DNA from: Aquanectria penicillioides
Taxonomy: Eukaryota; Ascomycota; Sordariomycetes; Hypocreales; Nectriaceae
Direction: 5' to 3'
DNA length: 64,000 nucleotides
Assembly: GCA_003415625.1 (NCBI GenBank)
Contig: PYIU01000001.1
Location: 6,512,210-6,576,209, forward strand
Below are positions 1 to 11,798 of the stretch, in pieces (within the stretch, counting starts at the first letter, position 1; every line of letters starts with the position of its first letter). The notes beneath the pieces were generated by a model. It was given only the letters and a program-made list of their open reading frames with translations. It did no database searches and was not told where the DNA came from. Position numbers and translations under genes: made by a program.

Positions 1-3000
1 CGCTGTCGTGGCTGTTGGCACGCATCATCTCGATGCCCAGTTTTGAGCTGGGTAGACCCGCCTTGCCAAGCAATTGCTGGTTGCTTCGTCCAAACTGTTT
101 CTCTCGACCCGCCCCGAGCTCCTCATCTTCGTCGTCGGCAGATTCCGTGCCCTCTGGCACCAGTCGCTCCCCAGCATCTCTCTTAATTTTGAGCTTCTCC
201 AGCGACCGGGGAGCATGCTCCATAAGTGGAGGCGCCGACTGTTGGGTAAGTAGGTGAGGAATTGGCTTCCCCAGCCCTTCGAGCGTGCTCACGCCATCAT
301 TGTCGGTGGTAATCCCCAGTCCAGCATCATCCCACTCATTGGTCGGCTTGCGACTGATGACAACGGGGGGTTCATCTGTAGTGGTCACAGATTCCGAATC
401 TCCAAACAGGGATGAGCTAATAGAGTCTTCTCGGCTGGACATCATTGCGGTCCCAAGGCGGCCAGCAAACATAGACGACGTCGATGTCGGGCTATCTTCT
501 ACGCGAGCATTTGCTTTCCGGATCCCCAATGGGACCGGTCGAGGTATGCCCGTCGACGGATTTGGCCCTGGCGATTCCGGTCGCCATTGGCACAGCCCCC
601 GCAACACCTCAATCAATTTCGAGGAACTGATGGGTTTCTCGATAAGAGAATCAAAGTAATGCGGTGCCTGGAGCTCCTTGAGGTAAGCCGTGATAGCGAC
701 AATGGGCGTATGTGAGTTGGCATTCTTAGTTTCTCGAATCATACGCGCCACGTCTGCTCCGCTGATTTGCGGCAACTGGTATTCCAGAAAGATGACATCA
801 AACTTAATCTCGCTCATCGAGTATCGAACCGCCTCCGATCCATTGGAGACGGAAATGGTACGACAACGAAGCTTCTCCAACAGCTTCTCCATCACCATAC
901 GGGACACGGGATGGTCTTCGCAGATGAGGACATCTAGCGGTCGGAATGTTGGCCCTGCATCAAATGCAATCTGCGACAGCCGCCGTGAGCTCTGCCTACG
1001 TCGCTGGACCCTAAGGAGAGCATTGTGTTTTTCTCCCTCGTTATCGGACGACGACGGAGACATGTCGAATACCTGGCTCCTTCGGTTTCGATGGTGGTGC
1101 AAGATGTCGGATGCAACTGGGCTTCCATCTTGGGACTGAGAGCCCACGGTGAGGGAACGCGATCGACCAGTCGAGGAGTTGCTGGACTGGCGTGGAGTTG
1201 CAACCGCCTTTTGCGGGGATAAAGATAGCGGCGGAGGGGCGGCGCCACGGCCCTTGGCAGGGGATGATGTTGCAACCGTCGTGGCGGCTTTTTGGAGGCT
1301 TGGCGGGACCTTTGGTATCTCGAATGCCGAGATAGGTTGCAGCGAAGGGCCCGATTGATGCGAGAGGCTGGACGAGTTGCTCGATGCCTTTCTGCGACCC
1401 TCCGGGCCCTGCCCTGTGACAAATGATACGAGCAATGGCGACGATGGCTGCGAAATCCGGCTGGGAGATGCATTTGCGTGGCCGAGGCCGGACGGTGACT
1501 GTGGTCGATTCTTCGCGTTTGAGATTGTTCTTTGAAGTGGGTTCGCCATCACAGGACTTCCTTCAAGCGAGGGTGCAGGCGACATGCCGCTGCCTGGTCC
1601 TCCGGGACTAACAGAGGACTGCTTACTCTGGGCGGCCAGCGCCTCGGCTCGAAGTTTCTGGATCACGTCCTTGTTGGCCTTCTCCAGCACGGGAAGATTT
1701 TTGAAGCTAAACGTTCCAAAGTCATCCATGGCCACCGGTTCGCTGAGCCGTCTGGACTTTAAATCCCGTACATGGGGCGGAATGTGCAGCGGCATGAGTT
1801 TGCGGTTCATCGAGTTGACTTGTGATCGGACTCGGGACAGGGCGTCGTGCGGTCGCTCAGGATATTCCGAGCCAGCGTTCGAAGAAGGGGGTGAAGTTTG
1901 ATCCTCCATCTCCTCGGCAAACGACTGCAAAACTGCGCCTCGGGCATCAAAGTATTCCGTATCCTCGGGGTTCTCTGGCTGGGGAACAAACTGAGCCTCA
2001 TCCTCCAGAAGGGTTTCCCAATTCAAATCCTGGAACCATTCATGGTTCCTAATTTCTTCTCCACCAGAGGAAAACTTGTCCTCCAAGTTAGAGCCCAATC
2101 GCTGCTGAGGTTCCATGCATAGTAGTTTGTTGATAAGGTCCTTGGCCTCCTCGGACACGGGTTCGCACTCGTTTTCATCTGGCCATTGGATTTTGCGTGC
2201 CAGAATGTTTTCGAAAACTTGTTCGGCCTCCCCAGCATGGAAAGGGGGGATCCCGTAAAGAAACTCAAACAAGATGCACCCAACGGACCACCAATCACTG
2301 GTCTCGTCTTGCTTGTCGCCCTTGATTGTTTCGGGGGCTAGGTAGTCCGGGGTACCCACGAATCGTCGGTTCGTATCCTCCGGGTTGAAAAGTGCCATTG
2401 GTGGAGGCATCATGTTTGCTGGGGGGAGCGAGTTCCTGTGGCCGTCCATGCTCATACGGTGGCTAAAGCTAGGAGGCAAATCCGGGGAGCCCTGTGCAAT
2501 GGCTTCTTCATCCAATGGCGATTTGAGACTGTTGGGCTGAGACCCTGTCTCGGAATCGTTTAGGGAGAAGTTGGTGACCATGTGTGCCAGTGTCTCACTA
2601 CCGCCACTATCGCTTCGATGACTGCTAGAAACCCGTCGGTTTTCTTGACCAAGGCTGAAATAAGATGGCTGAACCAAGCTACCAACGTCAGGTGTCATTT
2701 GTGGGGTCATGCTTGGAGAGTGCGCATGGCCGTGCAGGTCGAGAGAGGTAGATCGCGAGGATGCAATGGACGTGGAGCGAGCAAATGGTCCTTGCTTCAA
2801 TAAATCCGGGGTTCCATCGGCATTTTCACTGTTGAGTGCTCGCTTCTGCCGTCCCACCAGACCCATTCGAGACAGGCCGAAATCAGTCAGCTTGAGATGG
2901 CCTTTCTGGTCGATCAGGAGGTTGTCGGGTTTCAGATCTCGATGAATGATCCCTCGACTGTGAAGATGCTCAACGCCCAAGACCACTTCAGCGAGGTATT

Positions 3001-5516
3001 TCTTGACCCAGTCCTCAGGAAGACCACCGAGGACTTTGATGAGGGAGGCACAGTCACCACCGTTGAGATACTCCATGACCAGATAGAGATAATCCTTGCT
3101 AGAGAACGTCCAGTAGAGTTTAGCAACGAAGTCACTTTGCCCTTGCCACATCATGATAGCGCGTTCAGCTTTCACGTTACCGACCTGGTTCTTTGCAACC
3201 ATGTCTGCCTTCTTGAGTACTTTGATGGCAAAGTATTCTCCGGTTGACTTTTTCTTAGACAGATAAACGCTGCCGAAAGCTCCCTTACTAATTGGCTTGA
3301 TAATCTCAAAATCTTTGATTGAAGGTTGGGTCGGTCGCGGCTGGGGAGGGGCTTGATTCGGGCCCAGGCGTGGCGACGGTGGTGGCTTCATTATAAAGTC
3401 AGAGATGGCAGCTGAAGACTGTCTCCGGTGGTGCCTCGTAGGGATTGGGGCTGGAGAGCTAAAATCGCTACCGGGAAGCATGGGCGATGCTTCCGGGGAA
3501 ACGATAACGTCTTGTGTAGGGAAGCCCCGGGGCTTAATTCGCAAAGGGGACGAAGGAGGATGCTGGCGGGAGGGAGACTCTTGGCGTCGAGGAGACGTAG
3601 CGCCAGGGAGAACCAGGCTTCGTCGATGGCGCTGTCTGACACTCGCAGCACGTCTGAGGTCTCCAAACTCGGAGATAGGAGACTCGGTTCGGGGTGCATT
3701 TCGGGATGCGACCGATGATGACCGCATACTACCTTCGCTATCAACAGTATCGCTTTCGAGGTAAATGGAATCCCTCCGAGTGTCCCGTGCTTGGGCACCT
3801 AGGCTGCCAGGACCACCGCCAAAGTGAGATCGAGGGGTTGGGCACTCCTTTGGGCTGCTTGACCTCGTTGAAGCAATGAATGAGGTTGGTCGTGAACGAT
3901 TGCGTCTGTCGGATATATTCATCTGACGCAGTGCAGCAGCTAGGGCAGAAGGGCTGTTCAGGGGTTCGGAAAAACTAGCGTCTTCCTGAGGCTCGCGGGG
4001 TGCTTCTTCCTCCCCTCCTTCGGCAGCGCATTCGTCATACAGCTCCTGTACTTCATCTTCTTCGCCTTCCGTCGAGTCCGACAGGTCACCAGCGGCAATG
4101 CGGGCGGCCTTTCTCAATGCTTCGTCGATGCAGTCCTGGACAAGAACTGCCAATTCGATTCGGATACGCTCGGCATACTCGATAATCTTTCGATGCCGGA
4201 AAACGGCATCGACTTTGGCTCTCGACACCTTTTCCGTGTCGGAACACAGGAGAGCCAACCCCTGCTCCTGTTCCAATGTGTTGGTGCTCGGAGACTGCCA
4301 CTGGAGAACTTGAGAGATCCGTGACTCTGATTGAGGAGATTGTGTGCGGAGTTCGCCGTTTCCTTGCGAAGTTGATGATTCTTTGATAGCCGGGGTGCTG
4401 ATCTCGATAGCGGTGTCACAAAGATCCATCAATAGCTCGACAATTCTGGCCTGCGGTCTCCGAATGGCGAAGGAACGTGCCCTAGTATGCCCCAATCCGC
4501 CCGAACGCTCTGTTGACCGGGGGAGAGAACTTCCGGGAGAAGACTGAGTAGACGGAGGTGGTCCAATTGGCAGACCCTTGTATTCGGCAACGGGAAGCGA
4601 GGTCCCGTCGCCAGTCATGGAGCGGCTCTTGCGAGCCTCCAAGGCATCAAGAACTTTGACAATGGCGTGGCGATGCTCCGTCAAATTTTCCTGGGCCATC
4701 TGCACATCCATCTCTGCACGGTGTTCCTGAAGGCAGAGATCGGTGTGCTTCTCGAACCACCAGCGTGGAATTTGGCGCTCGCAGATGCGGCAGAGCACCG
4801 GAGGAGGAGGATCTTGTTGCTCCGTGTCATCGAGGCCACAGTCGGCCAGTTGAGTTAGGTATCCAGCAAGAACCTCAGCCCCAGAACCCAGTGAATTCAC
4901 AATCACAGGGGGAAGGTCAATCTTGATCTCGCGAGGAGCGATCCATGGCCGCAGCATCCACATTGTCTAGAGAGTGGGAGGTTAGGATATGGGTCGCAAC
5001 TAAGGGAAATGCAGACACTAAAACACTTACATGACTCTCTCCACCAGAAACACTGTCGTAGACCATGATGCCCTGGGCTTCGAGGTCGAGGGCTTGTGGC
5101 TGCTGGTTCTCGGGATCGGCGTCTTTGGTATCTTGGATCGTGAGCAGTTTCGACAGGGGTCCAAGATGGATAACAAAGCGAACTCTGTGGCTTCGGGAAT
5201 CGTCCTTCTTCATGGACTCGACAACCTCGGTGAAGACGTTTTTGTTGTCGCTCACAATTAAGTCTGAGATTGGAACGCCTTCGACCGATTCGAACTGGGT
5301 ACCAACGACATCCGTCCAAGAGGGACTAACCCACTTGATGGTGCCATCGAGGTTGAGGTCGACAATGGTGTTGAGGGTTTGCTCAGCGGCTTCTCGCAGG
5401 TCCTCCCGCTCCTCCCGGATATCTTGGCTCAGAGATCTCTCCATGGCGGTCGCCTGGTGTACTCGCAGCGAGGTGACGGCGGGAGGTGCCAACGAGGCAC
5501 CCACCAGGGAATCCAT
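1..5516 (-). CDS. rim15: Rim15-type serine/threonine kinase with PAS and receiver domains (3' end off window)
   Basis: AGC-family kinase of the Rim15/Cek1/STK-12 group, which in fungi links nutrient signalling to quiescence and stress responses. Exon 1 is 5516-5031 (162 codons); a 64-nt intron (5030-4967) follows; exon 2 runs from 4966 open to the window edge, giving at least 1817 residues. In order: PAS-like domain (about residues 40-150); Cys-rich C-x2-C...H...C motif near 221-240; kinase domain from about 720, with glycine loop GAFGSV, HRDLKPDN, DFG (D about 857) and VGTPDYLAPE (about 1030). The roughly 165-residue Ser-rich insertion between DFG and APE is characteristic of the group. A receiver domain begins near residue 1510. 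DFG, APE and receiver are all in the exon-2 frame, so no further intron is needed. Odd: the receiver phosphoacceptor Asp is Glu (FLEYQLP, about 1552). The start has ATG at the head of the PAS-containing ORF. Confidence 0.93.
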
Positions 5517-6466
5517 GGCCTCCCGCGGTGATCAGGCCCGTGGCAGCCGTTCAAGCAGTCTTTTAATGAGTTTCGATGGCTAGCTAGCCGTGCGATGGGC
5601 AGCCGAGTGCTCTGCGAGGGGGCCGGTGGTGGCCCAGCAGGAAGCACAGATGATCGACTCGGGGTCTGGCAAGGGCGCCAGGACTACAGACCCGCGAGAC
5701 TCGAAGACATGACTGAGGGTCGGCAGCGAGCGAAAGCGTCTCGGGGCTGACGGGCTGGGGGTGGGGGGGGGGAAACGAGCGGCAGTTGGCGTTGATATTC
5801 ACGTTCACGTTGAGGTTGTGACGTTGTGGGAGGAGTTCGGGAGTTGGAGTCGGAGGTCGGAGTCAAGGTGCGGATGCGGGCGTGGGCGCGGGCGTGGGCG
5901 TGAGTGTGGGCATGGACCGGGGGCCTGACGCAAGGCGAGGCGAGGAACGAACAGCAGACGGAGGACCGGTCTCAGGCCGATTGACGAGGCCGGAACTCGA
6001 AGTCGAACTCGAGAACGTCGCTGAGAGAAGCTTGACGGGGGTTCAGAGACGCAAAGGAGAAGACGGTCGTCGCCGTTGAAGGGGGAGCAGAGACAAAGTT
6101 CAGCCCGGGCGCCTCACAAATGGTGTCGAGCGTCGACCGAGCCGTGGCTCGCGTTCCTCTCTCATGATACAATAAGCGGGGAAGGCCGTTCAGGGGCCAA
6201 TCACCACCCACCACGGCCGGGGGCTAGCTCTAGTCTGCTGAGCTGCGTTTCTTTGGTCTTAGGGTGGATGCACGCTTTTGGCTTGTTTCTTGCGTCCGGG
6301 TCTAGGTCTGCCCTCGCATTTCTCCCGCGCTTCGAGTCTGACTAACCGGTGTGACTTTTGTTCTTCACTCCCACCACCCTGTGCGCACGCTGAATGGACA
6401 GGAGAGCCAGGTACATGCAGTTATGTTATGTAGGTAAGGAAGGCACGTAGGTAGGTATTGCCAACC

Positions 6467-6507
6467 CACACACACGCACACGCACACGCACACGCACACG
6501 CACACGC
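6467..6507. repeat. (CACACG)n microsatellite
   Basis: About six hexamer units of alternating CACACG, followed by a CTG/CTGC-rich stretch to about 6565. Read directly; no coding role seen. Confidence 0.9.
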
Positions 6508-6647
6508 CCTGCCGGCGTTGCTGTTTGCTGCCGTTGCTGCTGCTGCGGCTGCTGCTGCTGCACCGCACCTCCTCTGCACAGACCGCACTGTAATGTACGT
6601 CGCGTTCCTTCTATTGTACGCACTTGTATTTGTCGTTGTATTTGTAT

Positions 6648-6723
6648 AGTAGGTAGGTAGGTAGCTAGGTAGGTGCCTACCTACATACATACCTACATAC
6701 CTACCTACCTACCTACCTGCCTA
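6648..6723. repeat. TAGG/CCTA inverted repeat (hairpin-capable)
   Basis: A run of TAGG units on the left is followed by CCTA/CATA units on the right, centred near 6675 (AGGTAGG-TG-CCTACCT). The arms are reverse complements, so a hairpin or cruciform is possible. Scattered TAGGTAGG units also occur near 6430-6455, 35520 and 62050. Confidence 0.8.
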
Positions 6724-8051
6724 GTATCAAGGTCCCGGTATCCTGCGCTGTAACAGCGGGCGGGTACGTAGGTGTGTCCTCTGGCTTCCAGTGGCCTTCC
6801 AATGTGCGTAACCATCGGGGCCAGGGGGGTGTGCTCGTGGGTGGGACGGCAGACCAGAACAAAGCACAACAGAGCACAACTCAGTACAGCTCAGCACAGC
6901 TCAGCACAGCCGAGAACAGAAGTTACAGAACCTTCTCTTGTTCCCATTTGCACTTTCTCGGGGCCCAGCGATCCTCAATTCACTTTTGCTCGCTCTCACT
7001 TCACTTCTTACCGCCCGCACGCACACAGCTCCCGTTATCATCTTCTCGCAGCGGCCGTGCAAAGTACCGTGGCGCATGATTGTGATGGGTACACTCCAAG
7101 GTGAACACGGGCGCAAGCGAACAGACACTGGGTTTCACAGGGGTTTCTTTCCTCGTTTCCATGGTTGGCTACCTACATGCCTCAGTCACGTCACTTCTCC
7201 TTCCACCACAACACCTAACCCGTCCTAGGACGACACATCTCGATCGATCTGGATACCCTAGACCGGGCAATGGAAACAAAACCACCACCAGGCTTTGCCC
7301 GGCTGAGAAACAAACACTAACTTACCATGTAACCCTTTTCCATCAGGTGCCCTGGGGGAAAACGCACAATCAAAGCAGAGAAGGGGGGCGGCCAGGACGA
7401 ACAAGGGAAGACGCAGTAGATCCCTTCTAGTTTCGCCTTCTCTCACCTTCTTCAGATTGAGGCGCCCTCTCCCCTCCATCCCCCTTCCCAGAGTTTCCCC
7501 CACTCCGAGTCTCACCCTGGACCATACCCGAACATTTGTTTCTCCCCTCTTCCCGTTCTGCATACGACGTGACTTATTAGTCAGTCCCCTCCCCCCATGA
7601 CCACACCGACCGACAGCGGGCGTCGCGGAGACGGGCCGGGATTTGTCTGCTAGCCGGTTGGTATCTGGGAGTTAAGAAAACAGGCGGCCACCACAAGTCG
7701 CATAATTATCAGCACATCAAAGCGCAAGCGCATGAGCATGAGCATGAGCTTGAGCATGATGGCGCCCATCATCAACCAAAACAAAGCATTCTCTCGCTCG
7801 CTGAGCCGAGTGCCATGACCCCCGAAACGAGGTGTCATCCATCCATTCTCACAGTGGGCCCTTGCAATTGGACGCAGCGCCTCCGGTCTCGTCATGCATT
7901 CCCAATGTTTTCTTGGGGCTCAGGCCTAGGCTTAGGTTGGCTTGCGCTCGTTGCTCAGTGTTTCTCGTGTCGTCCAGGTGCATATATCACTCACAGATCC
8001 AGAGGATGCAGCGTACCTCCTGCCCTCGCATCGAACGACTTAGGCCATCAA

Positions 8052-8504
8052 TCACGGGGCGGCAATACCCTGAGTCACCTTTTCCTCTTGCCAGGGAACC
8101 CGAGTTGCTTCACATTGATGAGTCTTCACCGCTGTGTTCCAATATTTCCCCTTTGAATCACTATGACCGAATCCCACCTGCCAAACTGCCCAATTCTCGA
8201 ACCTTGGTCTCGTCACTGCTGCAGCGATGAGCTGATTTGCCTTTATTCTCCTCCCCGTTTCCCACGTAGCTCTGTCACGCTCCTCCATATAGCCGGGAAT
8301 TATCCCCTGATCAACCAACTCTACCGCGTAGCTTGCCATCCATTTCTCTCCAGGCTTCCGACTTTCCCACTGCCAACGACGTAGGTACGCCGGCCAATCT
8401 CCAGGGTTCCAGGGTCCAGGGTTGCAGCACTCCAAGCATGCCTCCGACGCGGCCTCCCTCAACTGCCGGGACTCTCTTCGCACCTTGGTGATCTGCGCCG
8501 TCAT
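8052..8504 (-). CDS. Hypothetical protein, 150 aa (doubtful)
   Basis: An uninterrupted ATG-started ORF of 150 codons. The first 100 residues look protein-like: charged and amphipathic, with many Arg, Glu, Trp and Ala and a W-x2-YLRRW segment. No family is recognised and no intron is needed. It lies 365 bases downstream of the acyltransferase on the same strand, in a stretch with no other coding signal. It could equally be a chance ORF in GC-rich intergenic DNA, because opposite-strand ORFs of similar size overlap it. The final 50 residues look less protein-like than the start. Confidence 0.3.
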   Translation of the reverse strand: MTAQITKVRRESRQLREAASEACLECCNPGPWNPGDWPAYLRRWQWESRKPGEKWMASYAVELVDQGIIPGYMEERDRATWETGRRIKANQLIAAAVTRPRFENWAVWQVGFGHSDSKGKYWNTAVKTHQCEATRVPWQEEKVTQGIAAP

Positions 8505-8869
8505 TGTTTTGGATGCTTGATGCAGTCCAGTCCCATCACATGCGCTATCGTCTGCCCACTCTGCTTATACAACCCCGTTGCTATAAGCCACCCTTTCAAC
8601 ACCGCCCACCTGCAGCATCTGACGAATCGACTCCCCCGCCAGTCAAGCGTCCCATCGCCTACCACCCACCCACTATCGCGGGGTGTCTTTCCTTACAAGA
8701 GGCGGCACGTTTTTACTGTAGAGGACCTGGAGGCGTAGACGGAGGTAGGGTCGTAGAGCAGATGCTGAAAATAGGCGCGACCTGTTCGCACCGAGCAGCG
8801 GGCGAAAGGTTGTCCCCCTCCCTCCCCTCCGGCTGGTGATAGACACGCGACCCGGGCACCTTGATCATC
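8505..8869. other. Intergenic, 3' of acyltransferase
   Basis: Short gap containing the probable acyltransferase terminator region. No feature recognised. Confidence 0.6.
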
Positions 8870-9845
8870 TCACATCTGCCCACCCATCCCCCATTCTTGT
8901 CTCTGGGCCTCAAGCCACTCACCCTTCTCTACCCAGAGCTGCTCCAGCCATGTTGCCAATTCCTCATCCTTGGCAGGCAGGGACTCAATGGGGAATCTCC
9001 GGGCGTGCACGTGGAACATGTATCCGCCGCGGCCGCTTATTTCCGGGACGCTGAGTGTTTCCCACATGGACGGCGCCCTCTGGAATGTTCCCTCGTGTTG
9101 GTAGGCAATGGTAAAGTCATACACAGCCTCAATTTGCGGTGCCTTTCGGAGGTGCTGGACTGTTGCAATGAATCCCTTGGTCCGCGGGTAGAGCAGATGC
9201 ATCGGCTGCCGCCGGTTGCTCGTCTTACAGAACTCTAGAGACTCGGTATATTTGCGTTTGGCGAAGCGAGTACCCTCGCTGAAACTGATAAGCCCTGTTT
9301 CGTGGCGTCAGTGCCGCATTCCACTTGTATTGCCCCGTCTCCGGATGCTCACATGTTGGGAAGGCCCTGTGAACCATGTTGGAGAAGACATGGTTCAGCT
9401 CTGTCTTATCCCTCAGCCAGTTGCGACTGACTAGGGGCATTCCCATTGCCCAGAGCCCCCATCCAAGGAAGGGAACCCAGCGGAGCTCAGCCTTCGCAAA
9501 GTACCGGCATCGCCCCAGCATACCAGATCTCTGGGCCAGGGCCTGAATGAGATAGAAGTCGGGCCACGCGACATGGTTCACGACGACGACAGCGGACTCT
9601 CCACGAGGGAGAGCATCGCCAGAAATGACGATGTTGGCCCCATTGAACCGGGTGAAGATGGTCTGGATCCAAATCCAGATGGTCTGGGCGATGAGCGAGG
9701 AGGCGTCGTATACAAGTCGTGGCGAGACAAGTTTCATTGGCAGCAGGAGTGACAGCGCAATGTCAGCCAAAACGAGGGAGAAGACCCATGGTGCCGTGAG
9801 GAAGAGGCCACGAAGGTGAGCTTGGAGAGATCGAGATCCAGCCAT
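8870..9845 (-). CDS. Lysophospholipid acyltransferase (PlsC/LPLAT family, Cst26-like)
   Basis: A membrane enzyme expected to transfer an acyl chain from acyl-CoA to a lysophospholipid. CDS is complement(8870..9294, 9353..9845), 305 aa. The 58-nt intron (GTGAGC...ACAG) joins FPT to WLISFSEGTR. Visible motifs: hydrophobic N-terminal segments (about residues 10-65); catalytic NHVAWPD (H-x4-D, N90 to D96); and the substrate-binding EGTR block (171-174), created only by splicing. The C-terminal half contains VYDFTIAYQ, typical of the LCLAT1/Cst26 branch. I chose the ATG in context GCCATGG at 9845; the open frame continues upstream but looks like leader. Confidence is high for family and lower for substrate (lysocardiolipin, lysophosphatidylinositol or lysophosphatidate are possible). 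Confidence 0.92.
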
Positions 9846-10774
9846 GGCGTTAGATATGCAAAAATGAGCCACTATAATCCCATATTTATTTATTTCGAAG
9901 TCTGGATCTATACGGTTTCCAAATAGCAACCGTTGAGACAGTGAATGACGACATTCATTCCAAAGCCGGCCGCCGTAAGACGCAACTGAAACCTTCCCCA
10001 GCGGGGTCCGGATTTGCCATTGGCCACCTCAGCGAACTGGCTGGCCTTTTGTGAGTGGCTAAGTTCTAACTACCTAGGTACCCAGGGATACCCGAGCCCC
10101 GAAATACGACCCGTATCTAACCCCAGAGCAGTGCTTTGCAAATGCGCCAAATTGGTCAGGCCCCTTCTGGTCCGGTGGCACATCTTTGAATTCCCGGATG
10201 CCTCAGGAAAGGAACGTACCTGATGGCACGTACCTGATGGCACCAGGAACTGGAAGGGGACTAATAAACCCGTCTCCATAAATAGCCGAGGTGACTATTT
10301 CCCCATTGGTGGCCTCAAAATATACTGGATCACGCTCACATGAGTGAGGCTGGCCCAGAAGGGCAATGATGGAGTGCCGGGTGGGTAGTACCGTGGTGCC
10401 CGGTGCCCGGAGGGCATTTCGGTGTGTTGGGGGGGGGGGGGGGGGGGCATTGAATTGCAGTCAAGCGATAAGTGTGGAACATGTTGACATGCTGCTCATG
10501 TGGCTATCTTTGAAGCCGTGCCTGTGTTTTGGACGGGTTTGAATAGCTAGCTATGAGGCGACCAACTGCGTAAGTGTCTGATGGGCTGTTTCAAAGCCTC
10601 AACTGAATCAAGCGTACGAGTAATGCCTTCAATTCATGTCCCCTTATCCATAAAATGTGCCATAATTTCCGTGAGCCTTTTGCTCACGAGAAGCAGACCA
10701 TGTAACAAACACTTTTCCATTATTGAGAACGCGAAAACTCAGCAGTAACCTCGCCGCTCACCAAATCTACCACG
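9846..10774. other. Intergenic, promoter region of acyltransferase and start of AT-rich island
   Basis: No gene seen. It contains a perfect 14-bp tandem duplication at about 10214-10241 and a 19-G tract at 10429-10447. Confidence 0.65.
10429..10447 (+). repeat. Poly-G tract (19 G)
   Basis: Nineteen consecutive G residues on the plus strand in an intergenic region. Such a tract can form a G-quadruplex, and its exact length is prone to sequencing error. Confidence 0.9.
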
Positions 10775-10969
10775 ATGTGTATGCTCAAAGTCATCCCTCA
10801 CATCTGTCAATGCTGCAAGAAGGAGCTCAAACGTGAAGCATATCGTGAATTATGCGAAAAAGGCAAAGTAGACCCCGAGTGCCCCATGCAAAAAACCGAG
10901 ATGCCGGCCCTTGAGGTGTGGTCGGAAAAGTGCTCTCGTTGTAAAACAGTAAAGAAAAAGGACAAGTAA
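10775..10969 (+). CDS. Small seven-cysteine 'MC' protein, paralogue 1 (64 aa)
   Basis: Intronless ORF of 64 aa starting Met-Cys. Counted cysteines follow M-C-x8-C-x2-C-x12-C-x8-C-x16-C-x2-C, with one additional Cys inside the first CxxC (CQCC). The same spacing recurs in the ORFs at 14665 and 15298, which is the main evidence that this short ORF is real. There is no signal peptide or membrane segment; the C-terminus is Lys-rich. A zinc-ribbon-like fold with two CxxC knuckles is an inference; no function is assigned. The N-terminal Met before Cys would normally be removed by methionine aminopeptidase, exposing Cys. Context: AT-rich island, about 0.8 kb before an F-box gene. Confidence 0.6.
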   Translation: MCMLKVIPHICQCCKKELKREAYRELCEKGKVDPECPMQKTEMPALEVWSEKCSRCKTVKKKDK

Positions 10970-11798
10970 CAACCAGATGCTATTGACAGAAAAACCGTCA
11001 ATAAGGAAAGCCTGGGGGTGTATATGAAGATATTTATGGCTCAAATTTTCCAGTGTTTCTTCGCATTAGCAAAAAGAAGATATCGTCAGAGCCCAATAGT
11101 TGACGCTCCCCAGTCATACAAAGTTGGGATGATGCATGTGTGTCGCGGTGTCGCATGATTCCCGTAATAAATTACCACGAAACTAAGACGCAAATAATTT
11201 CATCTAAGTCTAATTCATTATATGAATGATCCTCCCTTTGATAGGTGCTGTTTTTGATTTCTCAAAACTGGACGCAGCTTGGCCAGTGGTGAGAACATGA
11301 GTGGCAAGAGCCTTACCAAAGCACACTCAAATACTAAGTGTCCCGACACATCTCAGGAATAAGACTTCAACTATAACTGCATCTACTAGAACTGCAAATA
11401 GATTCCTGGCGTACTGGCATAGTCTTCGAGTTGAAACTCATTGAGATGCAATCCTTATGCTACCTTCAAAGAAGGATGTCATGGCTCTTTTGATTTGCGT
11501 CAACAATCTTCATGTCGACGGCCAAGCATGCCATCGCATCAGCACGCAATTTCTAGAACACCCATCCTCCACTCAATAATCAAATCTTGGACTTCCCTCC
11601 TACTGAACAGGAATATTGTCATATTCATGATAACGGTATGTACCATCACGTGATTCGAATGTGCCTTTAGGCTTCGTTGAAGGTATCCGAGGTCCGCAGT
11701 CACTTTCATCTCGATCAATTTAGTATGGTACATACAAAACTGTACGCCATCCCAATATGACACAGCTCTATTACTCGAACTAACTCCCCACGTTGCTT
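10970..11798. other. Intergenic, AT-rich
   Basis: No gene supported. Short ORFs at 11441-11763 on both strands lack coding character. It presumably includes the promoter of the F-box gene. Confidence 0.6.

Larger units (their letters stand above)
5517..8051. other. Intergenic region / likely long rim15 leader and promoter
   Basis: No convincing gene. It holds GC-rich sequence next to rim15, several microsatellites (listed separately), degenerate CAGCTCAGCA units near 6885-6910, a pyrimidine-rich stretch near 7430-7560 and ATGAGC units near 7731-7757. ORFs here have repeat-derived or compositionally odd translations. Confidence 0.7.
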
